The notes beneath the pieces are model-generated. The model had not been told where the DNA came from. It saw only the letters and a list, made by a program, of their open reading frames with translations, and did not search any database. Shown in pieces: positions 12,771 through 25,242 of a DNA stretch of 64,000 nt. Both the position numbers and the translations under genes were made by a program. This DNA comes from Panopea generosa (Eukaryota; Mollusca; Bivalvia; Adapedonta; Hiatellidae), in contig CM055911.1 in NCBI GenBank assembly GCA_029582155.1, forward strand, positions 27,617,452 to 27,681,451, in the 5' to 3' direction. Position 1 is the stretch's first letter. Every line of letters starts with the position of its first letter.

Positions 12771-14585
12771 ATTGGATACATGGGTCAATTGAAATGTTGA
12801 AAACAATAGAAAATGGCCCTAATTAGGCAGTAAGAGCGTGGGTTTTTGCATCTTTCTCGGAATGAGAAAATGGCTCAATCCGGCCTTTGGGTTGGATTGG
12901 TTATTCGGAAAAGTTGCATATGACATTACCTCTCATGGACCGACTGAATAAAAACGAGTCTCTGCTATTTGCATGTTTTGCTTGCGTTCTGTGATTTCAA
13001 TTGTTTTCAGATCAGATTGTATACAATCAGAGCAAATAATTCATAATGACTATCGTACTATAAATTAGTCGTCTAGATACGTGATATTATACAAAAAGCG
13101 GGTTTTCACGAGATTTGATTAAATCAAGAATCAGTTAATATAAAACAGTTCATACCAATATTAACTAATCGTCTTAGAGACATACATATTACTGTATTAT
13201 TACATAATGTCGTGCAAGTATTGCATTGTGTTCGTCGGTGTATTTATATAGCGAAATAAAGGTAACTTTTGAAAGGTCTTGCAAGTAACTAATTTTGTTA
13301 GATAACATCAAATATAGAAATGTTATTGCAAAATATAAGATTGTCATCTTATTGAAACGGGCAGACATATGAATATTGAAAGAAGTCAGAGGAAATGTTC
13401 ATTATGTTCCTCAGACGACATGGTGGATGAATATCGTTTTTTTTTCTGATATGTCCTTTTTATACCGATTTAAGGTAAGCCTACATATCAAAATACTATT
13501 TTAATAAAGTATTTTTAATTGCTTAATCTTCTGAATACAAATAAGAAACTATAGTTAGTAAAAACTAGCAATTTTCTGCCAAAAAGGATTTATAATAAGA
13601 ACAGCTGCTCTGAAAGATTTTAACAATGATTGGATACTATTTTTCCTGTTTATGCTAACAATGGTCACCCTCGCTATACCAAGCATTTCAATAACATCAT
13701 TCCAGACTCAAGGTATGCAAATGGAGAATCCAATCTTTCTTACCTTCCTTCATTCAATTAGAATTTATCTCTTGTTCCTAGCCCATGACGTGATTACATG
13801 TTTGACCTTTAAATTAAATAGTGATCAATTTAACGGTCGATCAAGCAAAAATTCTGTCTGAAACAAACTTGCATCATATTGTATCAAAGCATTTAAAATG
13901 CAAGAACAGATGCTTAATGCTAATGTTTATAAGATAAGATTTATGATTATATTATAATAAGTCATATGTGAATAAAAAGTCAACATGCCAGTTATTCACT
14001 ATCCCTATAATTACTATTACTACCATATTTTCTAATATGTTTGTATTTAATATTGATATGTACTTTTGCATGTGCCTTACGTATTTGATTATGTATTTGA
14101 ATATGTTATCTATGGTGAAAAGCTTTAGATCTGAATGCTTAAACCAAAAATAAAAGAATGTTCTGTTCTTATATAACCTTATTTCAACAAAATAAATTGA
14201 AAAGGAATTTCGTAAAATCACCATAATCTTATCGCAAAAGAGTAAGATATACTATTACTTCCGCCACACACTCAAAAACAAATTATTTGTCATCGATAGA
14301 TAATTTGTCAAGAAAAAAGTTTACAAGTTTTAGATTATTTCTTTAAAGAAACGTTCACGTCCAGTTGTAGCATTTATAATATTGTAGTTTTTTAGCTTTA
14401 TATTTACAAAATATCTTTTAGTTAAGAATGTTTTGCTTTTTCTTTTTTCATTGCATTCTCAATAAGTCCTTCTGCAACGGTATTCATTACTTAGATTAAT
14501 TAACCAATTCAGTTTCTCCGCATGACAAAATAAATTCTAAAATCTTTTTTGACCTAAGCACGATATTCAGAACAAAACGTGTATT
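12771..14585. other. Non-coding stretch, no gene seen
   Basis: Short overlapping ORFs on both strands near 13.65-14.2 kb are AT-driven, and none shows a domain. No RNA gene or clear repeat is visible. Confidence 0.4.
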
Positions 14586-15195
14586 ATATTACATAATGAT
14601 TGTTACAAATGCAATTAAGTTGCACGCTTTTTTTTAATTGGCACGAAATATTGAAAAATTGTATTACGTAAAAGACAAACATGTATTGACACTATCAATA
14701 GATGAAACTCTGTCAAACAGTAAGCTGGTTTTTATTGTAGTTTGTTGTTACATATTTGATACCTGATGCACGGAATCACTTGCAATATAATATTATCTTC
14801 TTAAACGGTAACTCTCATGCATTTTTAAAAATGGCCACGAAATTTTGAAAAATTAAGAACAGATTGCTTAAAAGACAAACACATGTGTTGACACTAACAA
14901 TTATAGATGACACAAAACAGGCTATTTTTTGTAATTTGAAATTGTAATACACAATAACCAGTTTACACAACAGGCCATTTTTATAACTTGATATTGTAAT
15001 ACACAATAATCAGTTTACGCATGCTTAATATAGTATGCATGAAACCAAATTCAAAACAGTAATACCTTCTTAAACGTTAACGTCTCCCATATTTCAAAAA
15101 TGGACACGAAACTTTGAAAAGTTCATACGTTATTACGTATAACATATGTAGACACTATCAGTTGTAGATGAAACAAAGGAAACTGTTGTGTTTTT
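14586..15195. repeat. Decayed tandem repeat, three copies of about 200-270 bp
   Basis: The motif GGCACGAAAT..TTGAAAA recurs at about 14640, 14834 and 15103. Each time it is followed by a 'TTGACACTA' or 'TAGACACTATCA' segment and 'TAGATGAAAC' or 'TAGATGACAC'. A 'CTTCTTAAACG' motif precedes the second and third copies. The third copy is interrupted by the TIR element at 15196. Confidence 0.55.
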
Positions 15196-15722
15196 ATGCC
15201 CCCCACACACCCAAAAAAAAACATTTGGGCGGCAAATAGTAATCGCAGTGTCCGTCCTTCCGTCGGTCCGTCCGTCTGTCCGTCCGTCCTTCCGTCCGGT
15301 ATTTCGTTTCCGGCCTGTAACTTTGTCATGCATAGATGGATTTTGTTGATACTTGCTACAAATGATCAACATAGTATAATGACGTGTCGCGAGTAAGACC
15401 CACACCCGTACCTCAAAGGTCAAAGTCACAATTTGAGTTTGTTTGACAACACTTTGAGTTTGTGTGAGATTTTGTTTCCGGCCTGTAACTTTCTTATGCA
15501 TGATCAACATAACATGACGACGTGTCGTGAGTAAGACCCACACCCATACCTCAAAGGTCAAGGTCACAATTTGAGTTTGTTTGACAACACTTTGAGTTTG
15601 TGTGAGATTTCGTTTCCGGCCTGTAACTTTGCCATGTATTGATGGATTTTGTTGATACTTGCTACAAATGATCAACATAACATATCATATATTTTTATTT
15701 TCACAGACTGTTTGGGGGGCAT
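15196..15722. mobile_element. Non-autonomous TIR element with ATGCCCCCCA ends
   Basis: A 527-bp element is bounded by ATGCCCCCCA at the left and its reverse complement TGGGGGGCAT at the right. Near the left end is a GTCC/CCGT tetranucleotide tract (15250-15300). The body is then three partial direct repeats that each start GTTTCCGGCCTGTAACTTT (about 15306, 15471 and 15613) and contain CCTCAAAGGTCAA and ACAACACTTTGAGTTTGTGT. The composition resembles an abundant mollusc repeat family (from memory, not searched). No transposase is encoded, and minus-strand ORFs up to 181 codons are products of the internal repeats. The target duplication is unclear. Confidence 0.7.
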
Positions 15723-15930
15723 GTGACACTTAACAGTGACATTTCTTGTTTGTTTTTAAATTAAAATTATAATATACATAATTAGTTTTTGCAGTTACAT
15801 AACTAGTGTCTGATACATAAAATCAAATGTAAAATAACATTATCTTACTAAACTGCTAGGTGCACTGTCAAAAGACACACTGCACAGGTTTTACCGGCTC
15901 TTGTTATGCTAACTCAGTTTTACAACACCG

Positions 15931-16090
15931 TTTGGCGAACCCACGTGACCTTAAACTATGGAGTGGTGCACACATCGAAGAAAAGGTGACCGCTTTAGGT
16001 AACGTTTTTGTAAATATCTTTCTTGATATATCATGAACATTCACGAACATTCACGAACATTCACGAAACAAATACGAATGCTACAGAGCT
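15931..16090 (+). mobile_element. Partial copy of the CACGTG MITE
   Basis: The segment starting GGCGAACCCACGTGACC shares its order of motifs with the left half of the elements at 36408, 46770 and 57734: a 'CTATGG' plus 'GTG' segment, then 'GAAAAGGTG', 'CTTTAGGTAAC', and 'TTTTGTAAATATCTTT...CATGAA'. No right terminal inverted repeat is visible, so it looks truncated. It shows that the element is dispersed and does not belong to the duplicated gene unit alone. Within it, 16035-16064 is GAACATTCAC repeated three times. Confidence 0.6.
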
Positions 16091-17019
16091 GCACTATCAG
16101 CGATATCAAGGGATCATGCTTAACTGGTATATTTTGTAAAAAGTACATCGGCGAATTTTGCTCCGTTGAAACGATTATGGTATTGGGAGGTACAATACGG
16201 CAGTTTTAGGATGCTATTACAACCACATTAGGAATAATTTTAGATTATAAAGTATATAGTGACCAACATATATATCATTTGTAATTATACATACAAAACA
16301 CATATGTGGGTTAGTCAACCATCTCTGGTACCTTGTAAAAATACAGAGGGGCAGGAATCTTTCAATCAGGCGACATGTGTATTTCTATGGTCATACACTT
16401 TATTGTTGTTAATCATTCACGCATTCACCTCAGTGTGGTTCAAGGGTGCTAGTGTGCCAAATAACTAATACGTGTAATAGGAATAAGGCAATTAAATTGT
16501 ATATATGTCATACAAGACGACACATTGATTAATGAGTAGAATTTTCTCTTCTGCAGTTCTGCGGGAACCAAGATTCTATGTGTCTGTTTGGTGTTTTTTT
16601 TTCAATATGTTAATTTGCTTTGTTTCTGCATTGAGAATGAACCTTGAATTTTCCTTCCTCTTGGCGTAATTAAAACAGTATGTCTTGGTGTGCCGTTAAA
16701 CTCCAATGTATTAATTAATTCAACAGTTAAATATTGTATATATTGGCAAAACCGCTCGCTTCTAACAAAACTATGCTATGTAACCGATGCAAAAAAATAA
16801 CGCATTAACACAAACGATGGATTGACAAGCAATTAATGAAACATAGCAAAAATGTTGTTCTGGCAAAACACAAACAGTAATTACTCTATCTGAACCCAAA
16901 ATAACCCGTTGTTCCATACATCTTCATGGATAATTTCCGGTCAGTGATGTACATCTGTTCCACATACCTTCTCTAGCTATAATTGCTTTCTGCATGACCA
17001 ACATAACTCACGTGTATAA
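16091..17019. other. Non-coding stretch, nothing firm recognised
   Basis: A 69-codon ORF at 16259-16468 has a hydrophobic segment but no other coding signal. No repeat family or RNA gene is seen. Confidence 0.4.
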
Positions 17020-17040
17020 ATGTCTTATTACTTCACTCCT

Positions 17041-17223
17041 ATGAACTTGTTACTCTCATCTGTTTGTGTTTTATTGTTCAATGTGTTCCACGTAGTAGGG
17101 AGAAATGAATCAAAAACGATTGTAGCAATAATACCGGGCGACTCATTGGAAATGTATGGAGATTCGTCTAATCATCAAGCAGTATTTGACAAAATAACGT
17201 GCGACATAAGTAACTTCAGTTAA
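17041..17223 (+). CDS. Possible first exon of a secreted protein (hypothetical)
   Basis: Reading from the ATG at 17041 gives MNLLLSSVCVLLFNVFHVVG, a good signal peptide (hydrophobic core about residues 2-17), then RNESK and about 36 polar residues including one Cys. The upstream sequence CACGTGTATAAATG puts a TATA-like TATAAA about 25 bp before this ATG. The frame closes at 17223 without an obvious homologous domain. GT dinucleotides near the end (for example ATAAGTAAC) could serve as a splice donor, but no downstream exon was identified. A chance hydrophobic ORF in AT-rich DNA is a serious alternative. Confidence 0.25.
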   Translation: MNLLLSSVCVLLFNVFHVVGRNESKTIVAIIPGDSLEMYGDSSNHQAVFDKITCDISNFS

Positions 17224-18295
17224 TCAATTGGGTAAATGAGATCTCACGTTTTTTTCCTTCCCAGTAAATAATACACCCTATTTGTTAAGTTTAAATTTTT
17301 GTTTATTATAATATGTAAAACATATCCGTATGAAATATAATTTTCATTTTATAACAAATATATCCCAAGTGCGCAGAACTTATTTTTCCGAGTATACTAA
17401 CAGAGAGTGTATTGTGTGCTTAGATGTTGTGTATTACATTGTTTTAATTATATATTTTTTGTACAGAATTCCTCTTAGCTACTTTTTGAATAATGGATGA
17501 GGTATATTATTCAGTTATGTACCATACCTATATACAAGATATATAATTACATGTACAACCTTTACATAAAGAAGACATGTTCTATAGATATGTGTGTTTA
17601 AGTAAAACATGTAATTTCTATAATAAATAAATAGACCGCTTTAGTACGCTTTAAAGAGATGAGACCTGCAATTTATTCTCAGTAAAAGATGTAATTTGCA
17701 TTAGAGTAATATACTTAGCTGTATCAAGCAGATACAATCCGGAGACATTCGTAAATCAGTAAATGTAAAATATACAGATACTATATCTTGAAATATTTGA
17801 AATATTGAACGTACAATTTTCAAGGTAAAATATTTTTTGAAGAAGCATTCTCAATGGGATAACATACTATACATGTCTCTTAAGATCACTTTCTTTGATT
17901 ATATGTATATATGTCCTATAGAATTCCTTGTTGTTGTTTTTTGTAATGGGTATAATATGATAACATATTTCTTTAAAAAAGTATTTAATGTATATTAGGT
18001 TATATATTTAATTTTCAGCAACTTAAAATGTCTCACTGAAATCCTTTAATTGTTCGATTTCACTTCAATGATGATTAAAATCTCGACAACTGTTTGGATT
18101 ATAAAATTGTATATGATATACTTCTTGGTATTTTTGATAAGCGATTTTAAGTGAACTACACCAGTTAATAGTTCTATAGAAATTCATAACTCTTCACTTT
18201 CGTTCAAGAATTCAAAATTTGGAAAACAGAAATACTTGATAGCATTAAAACAGTTTTTTATTTCTGTTATGATATGAAATAGATGTGATTGTATT
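17224..18295. other. Non-coding stretch, nothing recognised
   Basis: Very AT-rich sequence without a credible ORF or repeat boundary. Confidence 0.45.
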
Positions 18296-18880
18296 TATTT
18301 GTTATAACCCCGCAAACGAAAGTCATGCCATTCGCAATGTTGGTCGCTAGGTCGTAGATTGGAAAGTCGACCAGCAGTGATAACAATACTCCCACAGTTT
18401 TCTGTCGATCTATTTGAAACTTAGCATACATGGCCAGCATCAAATATAAATTTTTGTTGCATATTTAATTCCATAGAGATTTAAGGATATGCGTAACTCA
18501 CTTTTTTGTTAATTAAATTTCCATGTATGTTATTTCCCCTGTAACTAGAAAAGAATGCCATTTATCATATTATAACTTTGTAAAGCGAATTTTCTACCAT
18601 TTTCAAAAGATTGACTCGATACATTGCTTATATTATTTACACTATGGTATATGTACGTAACGCAAATGTTTTGACGCCGACCTAATTCTATTTATAGTTA
18701 TTGCCATTGCACTTAGTAAAATTACTGTATTTGCCATATTGCAATTATTCTCGACCTACTTCAACAGTTTTCAGGCGATTGACATGAAACTTTGTATGCA
18801 TACTAACATAAAATGTATAGATTGTATAGATGTACGTGGTATATATTTATGGGCGATGACTTTAACTAAGCAGTTTATAC
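18296..18880. repeat. Degenerate interspersed repeat region
   Basis: The segment begins TTATAACCCCGCAAACGAAAG. Twice (near 18400 and 18765) it contains the pattern 'ACAGTTTTC...CGATTGACATGAAACTT' or 'CGATCTATTTGAAACTT' followed by 'GCATAC'. This pattern resembles abundant short repeats of bivalve genomes that begin with a CCCCGCAAACGAAG motif. The copy is too decayed to define its ends. Assignment to a family is from memory and was not searched. Confidence 0.35.
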
Positions 18881-19345
18881 CTCATCTTGGATGTTAACAT
18901 AAATAGTCATAATCACGTAATGTTTTTATTGGTTTTTATACAGAAATCTGATAAAGCAGACTATTAGTACTGTTGGCGTGACCAAAACTTGGAATAAAAC
19001 CAATATACATGGTTACAAAATATTACATATACAAAAGTCAAGATTAGATTCATTATTAACAGATTTAGATTAATTAAATATAATACCTGGCCACAGAACA
19101 TACCATATGTTACTTAAATTACTAAACTTAGAATTTGTTAAAATTCGTTAAAGAGAAACCATAATTGAAAATGATTGATTCTCTCTTAAAAGATATATAA
19201 GTTAAAACAGTATTAAAGCAAGTATATTTGCAATAAATCAACTCTTTTTTTTAAATAAGAGGAAAATCTGTATTTTATCAATCTTTATCAAAATTGGGGA
19301 AGATAATGCAAATTTAGAAATGATACTAAATCTCAGCTGTGCTGT
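18881..19345. other. Non-coding stretch upstream of the LINE fragment
   Basis: Nothing recognisable. It may contain more decayed LINE sequence, but no reverse-transcriptase motif can be read with confidence before about 19350. Confidence 0.35.
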
Positions 19346-19349
19346 AGAA

Positions 19350-19960
19350 TTAATTCATTTTTATAAATATAGGTCAATTTGTCTGACGTTCTGTTAATGA
19401 AGTAGTTGAAAAAGGCGAGTTGTCCATTAAACAACAACAAGGAGTCCTTACATGTACACCGAAAGGAAATAAAAAAAATTTAAAAAATGGAGCTCAATTC
19501 TATTGTTTTTATTTAGGTGCGTCCTTCAATGTGTTCAAATACTTTATTCTTACATAGAGTCATGTGTAATTGTAAACAGTCACTTATCAGAACGGTTCTT
19601 CAGAATGATTCTTCTTTAACGATATATTTCGTACCATTCGCGGAGATCTTTGCTGTTCTGCTTCGAGGTAATCCAGATATAAATATATTACATATAGGCG
19701 AAATAGATTTTTTAATTTCGCAATATGCTGAAGATACTTAATCTTCTTCATATGACTGAAAATCTTTGCAAATGCCCTAAATGTTTTCAAATTTCTGCCT
19801 TAATAGTTTACGAATGTCGAAAAAACTGAAGCTGTGTGGATTGTGTCAATGAATAAGAGAAGTAAACGCTCTGTGATCATCACAAATTAACTTGGATTAA
19901 TGATTTCAGAGTGGAATATATGTTTCGGTTGATCTTAATATTTATATGATTACATTAAAT
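19350..19960 (+). pseudogene. Decayed LINE reverse transcriptase (L1/Tx1-like) fragment
   Basis: Parts of a LINE reverse-transcriptase domain can be read in order on the plus strand. First come RSVNEVVEKGELSIKQQQGV then LKNGAQF (family pattern 'GELSI.Q..GV...PK...LKN.RPI'). From about 19590 there is IYFVPFAEIFAVLLRGNPDI (family 'YLF...AEI.A.LIR.N.DI'), then ISQYAEDT at about 19718-19741, corresponding to the catalytic YADDT box with its first Asp changed to Glu. Finally EKTEAVWIVS lies near 19820-19850. In-frame stops (TGA near 19384, TAG near 19514, TAA after YAEDT) and at least one frameshift show it is dead. The clade assignment rests on motif memory. Confidence 0.8.
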
Positions 19961-20000
19961 TACCAGACAGAATAAATGATATAAAACACTTCTAATAAAC

Positions 20001-20500
20001 NNNNNNNNNNNNNNNNNNNNNNNNNNNNNNNNNNNNNNNNNNNNNNNNNNNNNNNNNNNNNNNNNNNNNNNNNNNNNNNNNNNNNNNNNNNNNNNNNNNN
20101 NNNNNNNNNNNNNNNNNNNNNNNNNNNNNNNNNNNNNNNNNNNNNNNNNNNNNNNNNNNNNNNNNNNNNNNNNNNNNNNNNNNNNNNNNNNNNNNNNNNN
20201 NNNNNNNNNNNNNNNNNNNNNNNNNNNNNNNNNNNNNNNNNNNNNNNNNNNNNNNNNNNNNNNNNNNNNNNNNNNNNNNNNNNNNNNNNNNNNNNNNNNN
20301 NNNNNNNNNNNNNNNNNNNNNNNNNNNNNNNNNNNNNNNNNNNNNNNNNNNNNNNNNNNNNNNNNNNNNNNNNNNNNNNNNNNNNNNNNNNNNNNNNNNN
20401 NNNNNNNNNNNNNNNNNNNNNNNNNNNNNNNNNNNNNNNNNNNNNNNNNNNNNNNNNNNNNNNNNNNNNNNNNNNNNNNNNNNNNNNNNNNNNNNNNNNN
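20001..20500. other. Assembly gap (500 N)
   Basis: Exactly 500 undetermined bases; the round number suggests a placeholder of unknown true length. The decayed LINE may continue into it. A 175-codon 'ORF' spanning it is meaningless. Confidence 0.99.
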
Positions 20501-20816
20501 ATGTTGAATACGTTTTCATTGTTGCTGTAATATAGATTTCATCCTTTGAGCTGTAACACTATAATACGAGGTCGTCAATGTACCATATTATCTTTGGTGG
20601 TTCAAAAGTATATATCGTATATGGGAGTCCTATATATATATATTTTTTTTCTTTTCGCATGCAGTTCCTCATTATTACTACAGTAAATAACCATGAATAT
20701 TACTGCGCCAACATGCAATCCTTACACTGTCGCTTCACCACCAATTAAAACATAGTGCGATATTTATGTGATTAATTTAGCTTAAATTTCTTTGATATAC
20801 GTTATATGTTATTATA

Positions 20817-20872
<56 letters not shown>

Positions 20873-21924
20873 CTGGGGCTATCGGACCGAAAATTGCTTG
20901 CCCCATTTAAATATTTAATAAAATCGCACAGTATTACTTGTTTGTTCTTTAACAATGACTTTAATTATTATATTAATGACATTAATTAAGGAAAGTGATC
21001 AAACCTGGACCGATTTCATTTTGATGTCGGACCGAAATTGTTTGCGTTAGCCATAACGTTTGGAGAAGTTGTTGTCGACAGAGTACAGATCTGTGCATCA
21101 TCAACGTAACTTGAACTAAATTATTTATATGAAATTTCCATACCGTTTATATATCTTATCCATTAATATTTCCTCCATATTACTAACTTCGCAATCCAAA
21201 AACATGCTTCAGTTTTCAAAAAGAAACGACATAAACATGCCACTTTCAAGGACTTGAAATCATGTACGTTTCATCCTTACCATATCCCTTTGATATTAGC
21301 TGACGCACGGTGACGTCACAGTCATCAAATAGACGACAGCAAACGTTTTAGTTCATTCAATACATGCAATTAAATTGTGCAGTTTGTTTCCATATAAACT
21401 CTCTCCCTAGAATATCCCCATAATAATTGAACCGCTCCCACGCTCATGCGTAAATGTCTGTTTTGGTAAGGTTCATACCGGTGTCACGTTAGATTCACAC
21501 GTACTACGGAAAGTCCACGCTTTATAGGTGTACAATAATGCTTATTTATCTGGTGTTACTATAAGTTATGTATTGATATATAAATGATTTGTTTCATAAT
21601 ACATAAACTTCACATTGGTAAAGGTTAGACGAAATATTTCGTCCAATAAAATGTTTAAAGTTGCATTTAAAATCGATCAATATTGTCAAAATGTGCGGTT
21701 TTATCCTCAATTGGTTCTTTTTGAAACCTTAATCTCGAATGAGTTTTGCCAGGTTTTTCATGTTCTTTATTGAGTTTCAAGAAAGAAATATTTAAACCTG
21801 ACAAAACTCATTTAATATAATACATTTTCAATCGGTCATATTGTCAAAGCTACCAATATATTTTTTAACAGAAAAGAAATCATCCAAAATTTACTTATTT
21901 CGAGCAATGTATATTTTTTCTCCT
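20501..21924. other. Non-coding stretch with a (TA)n microsatellite
   Basis: An almost pure TA tract covers about 20812-20870. The motif GGACCGAAA(A)TTG occurs twice nearby (20884 and about 21029). No supportable gene was seen. Confidence 0.5.
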
Positions 21925-22485
21925 GCAAATAATGCTTGTCTTTTGTAATTTATGTTCAAACACGTGCTTATCATACAGATAGTGCTTGTCTTTTGTAATT
22001 TAAGTACCAAACGTGTGGTTATAATGTTGTTGGTTCTTTAATTGTGTAATTTAGGTACCAATCGTGTGCATATCATGAATGCGTTGTTTTTCTTGTGTAA
22101 TATAGGTACCAAGCGTGTGCATATCATGCCGTTGGTGCCTGTCTTGGGTATTTAGATATCAAACATGTGGTTCTCTTAATATGTGGTTGTTGACTGTCTT
22201 GTGTATTTAAAGTACCATAAACGTGCTTATGCAGATAAGGCATGTCGTGTGCAATTTAGGCATCAATCGTGTGGTTCTCATGCCGTTGGTGCTTTAATTG
22301 TGTAATTTAGGTTCCAAACGTTTGCTTATTATGCAGTAAGTGCTTGCCTTGTGTAATTTGGTACCAGACATGTGGTTCTCATGCCGTTGGTACCTGTCTT
22401 GTGTATTTTAAGTATCAAACGTGTGGTTCGCATGCAGTTGGTACTTTTCTTGTGTAATTTAAGTACCAAACAAGCATGTTTTGAA
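21925..22485 (+). repeat. 51-bp satellite, forward block 1
   Basis: Monomers of 51 bp contain TGTGTAATTTAGGTACCAAAC followed by either a GTGCTTATCATGCAGTTGG segment (type A) or a GTGGTTCTCATGCCGTTGG segment (type B). The two types tend to alternate, giving a 102-bp dimer. The block is fairly degenerate at its left edge. Confidence 0.9.
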
Positions 22486-23752
22486 CATTAGTTGCACAAG
22501 ACAAGCCCCAAGTGTATGATAAGCACCTGTTCCATACTTATTAACACAATATACACAATATACGTAACAACTGCACGAGAACCACACGTTTGCACATGAC
22601 AAGCTCTACCAGCATGATAAGTATGTGTATGTTACTTAAATAGACAAGCAACAACCGCATAAGAGAACCACATGTCTGATACCTAATATGCACAAGACAG
22701 GCACCAACGGCATGCTATACATACGTTTGGTACCTAAATTATACAAGACAAGCAAAAACCTCATGATATGTACATGTGTGTTACATAAATAACACAAAAC
22801 AAGCGCTACAGGCATGATAAGCACGTGTATTCTTGAATTGCAAAAGACAAGCACCAACCATAGGAGAACCACATGTTTGATGCATGAAATACTCAAGACA
22901 GGCACTAACGACATGAGAACCACACTTTTGGTGCATGAAATACTCAAGACAGGCACTTACGACATGAGAACCACACTATTGATGCATAAAATACTCAAGA
23001 CAGGCACTAACGACATGAGAACCACACGTTTGATGCATGAAATTCTCAAGACAGGCACTAACGACATGAGAACCACACGTTTGGTACCTAAATTACACAA
23101 CACACGCACCAACGGCATCGGGGTCACGCGATTGGTATCTACATCACACAAGACAAGCACCAATTGCGTGATAAGCAAACATTTGGTACCTAAACTATAC
23201 GAGAAAAATGTTACCTGCATGATAAGCACATGAGAGGTGTTTGGTACTTAAATTACACAAGACAAGCATCAACTGCAGAAGAACCACACGTTTGATGCCT
23301 AATATACAAAAGACAGACACTAACGGCATGAGAACCACACGTTTGGTACCTAAATAACACAAGACAATCACCAATTGCATGATAGGCAAACGTTTGGTAC
23401 CTACACTATACGAGAAAAAATGTTACCTGCATGATAAGCACTTGAGACGTGTTTGTTACTTAAATTACACAAGACAAGCACCAACCGCAGAAGAATCACA
23501 CGTTTGATGCCTATTATACAAAAGACAGGCGCTTATGACATGAGAACCACGCTTTTGGTACCTAAATTACACAAAACAAGCACCAGCTGCATGATAAGCA
23601 AACGTTTGGTACCTAATCTATACGAGTCTATTGTTACCTGCATGATACGCACTTGAGACGTGTTTGGTACTTAAATTACACAAGACAAGCACCAACAGCG
23701 TTTGATACCTAATTTACAAAAGACAGTCACTAACAGCATGAGAACCACACGT
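22486..23752 (-). repeat. 51-bp satellite, inverted block
   Basis: The same 51-bp monomers occur in the opposite orientation (TTTGGTACCTAAATTACACA and GACATGAGAACCACACG). Orientation switches near 22486 and again near 23752, within an otherwise continuous array. Because 51 is a multiple of 3, long open frames appear on both strands (for example 22814-23233 plus, with a 17-residue periodic peptide). These are artefacts of the period and not genes. Confidence 0.9.
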
Positions 23753-24299
23753 TGATTGTGTCATTTAGGTACCTAACTGTGTGCTTATCGTGTGATTTGT
23801 GCTCGTCTTATGTAATGTAGGTACCGAACGTGTGGTTATTATGCAGTTGGTCCTTATTTTGTGTAATGTAAGTACCAGACACGTGGTTCTCATGTTGTTG
23901 GTGCTTTAATTGTGTAAAAAGGTACCAAAACGTGTGCTTATCATGCAGTTGGTGCTTGTTGTGTGTAATTTAGATACAAACGCGTGTTTCTCATGACGTT
24001 CGTGCTTTTCCGGTACCAAACGTGTGTTTTTCATGCAGTTTGTATTTGTCTTATGTAATTAAGGTACCAAATGTGTGTTTCTCGTTTCGTTGATGCATGT
24101 CTTGTGTATTTTAGGTACCAAATATATGCTTGTATCTTGTATGTGGTGCTTGACATGTGTAATTTATGTACCAAACGCAAGGTTCTTTACCGTTGGTAAT
24201 AGTCGTGTGTAATTAAGGTATCAAACTCATGCTTCTCATGCTGATCATACTTTGTGTAATTAAGGTTCTAGACGTGTGGTTCTAATTGTCGTTGGTACC
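23753..24299 (+). repeat. 51-bp satellite, forward block 2 (left of transposon)
   Basis: Forward-oriented monomers resume at about 23753 and run to GTTGGTACC at 24299, where the DNA transposon interrupts a monomer. The monomer continues at 28084 on the other side of the element. Confidence 0.9.
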
Positions 24300-24570
24300 C
24301 AGACCCTAAACCGCTCAAGTACCCCAATTGCACGCAAACGGAGTGCACTCAGAGCGTAAGCGGAGCGCGAGCGTAGCGCAGACGGAGCGCGAACGGAGCG
24401 CAGGTTGAGCGCAGACGGAGCGGACATGGACCGTAAGCAAACGCTGGATTTTGAATAATAAACGCACTCCTGAACGCATGAAATAGATCGAGTGCACTCA
24501 GACACGCTGAATGCACTCAGATACGCTGAGTGCACTCAGAAGCGCTGTATACGCTAGACACAGTAAGAAA
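24300..24570 (+). repeat. Left TIR and subterminal repeats of the TACC transposon
   Basis: After the 26-bp TIR comes AATTGCACGCAAACGGAGTG, then tandem degenerate units of the type GCGNACGGAGC (24341-24425). From about 24490 there are three copies of a roughly 20-bp unit GAGTGCACTCAGANACGCT, which includes the 10-bp palindrome GAGTGCACTC. This is far more GC-rich than the surroundings. Confidence 0.85.
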
Positions 24571-25242
24571 ACTGATAACAGAACTTTTCGTGCGCTACTG
24601 AGTGCACTCGTTCATTCGGATATACTCTTTTTTTATTATTTGATCGTGAAGTCGATACTTAAAATCGAGATAAAAATAAATTTTCTTTCAAATGAATATA
24701 AACCATGTAGTTAATATAAATGTTTTACTGTAAAACGCATGATAAAACTTATTTTGGTCAACAATTTATCAATTATAACATAAATATCAATATTTAGCTG
24801 ATCAATACAATAATGTTTAAAACACCTATTATACAATAGACGACACATCATTGGTTATCTACGGTTTCAAGGCTAATTTGCCGTGTTATTTCGATATAAA
24901 TTAGTTATAGAACATACAAAACATGTACTTTATTTCGATTTAAGCGTATACTGCTCCAAATACAAAAATATCAAAGCATGCGTGAATCAAACAAAACATA
25001 TATATGCGTAAAATTATATGATTATGATTCTATTTGTTTGGGTATTTCGGCAAAATAAAAATTACCAATTTTCAATTTAATTTGGACTTTAGTTTTATAT
25101 TTTCCCCAAACATAGTTACACTGAGTTTGTGCTTAGTTGTAAACAAATCTACGTAAACTGTTATATTGCAATTAAAGTGGAAACATTATACTCGTGCACA
25201 TCTCATTAAAAAAAAAAATAAATTAATTGTATTCTAAAATAT

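Noticed and set aside
15133..15678. 181-codon minus-strand ORF
   Set aside because: Spans the internally triplicated TIR element and crosses its end; the predicted protein repeats only because the DNA does.
19992..20519. 175-codon minus-strand ORF
   Set aside because: It is the 500-N assembly gap.
22636..23656. Several overlapping ORFs on both strands with 17-residue periodicity
   Set aside because: Produced by the 51-bp satellite, whose period is a multiple of three. They are open on both strands at once and without initiation context.
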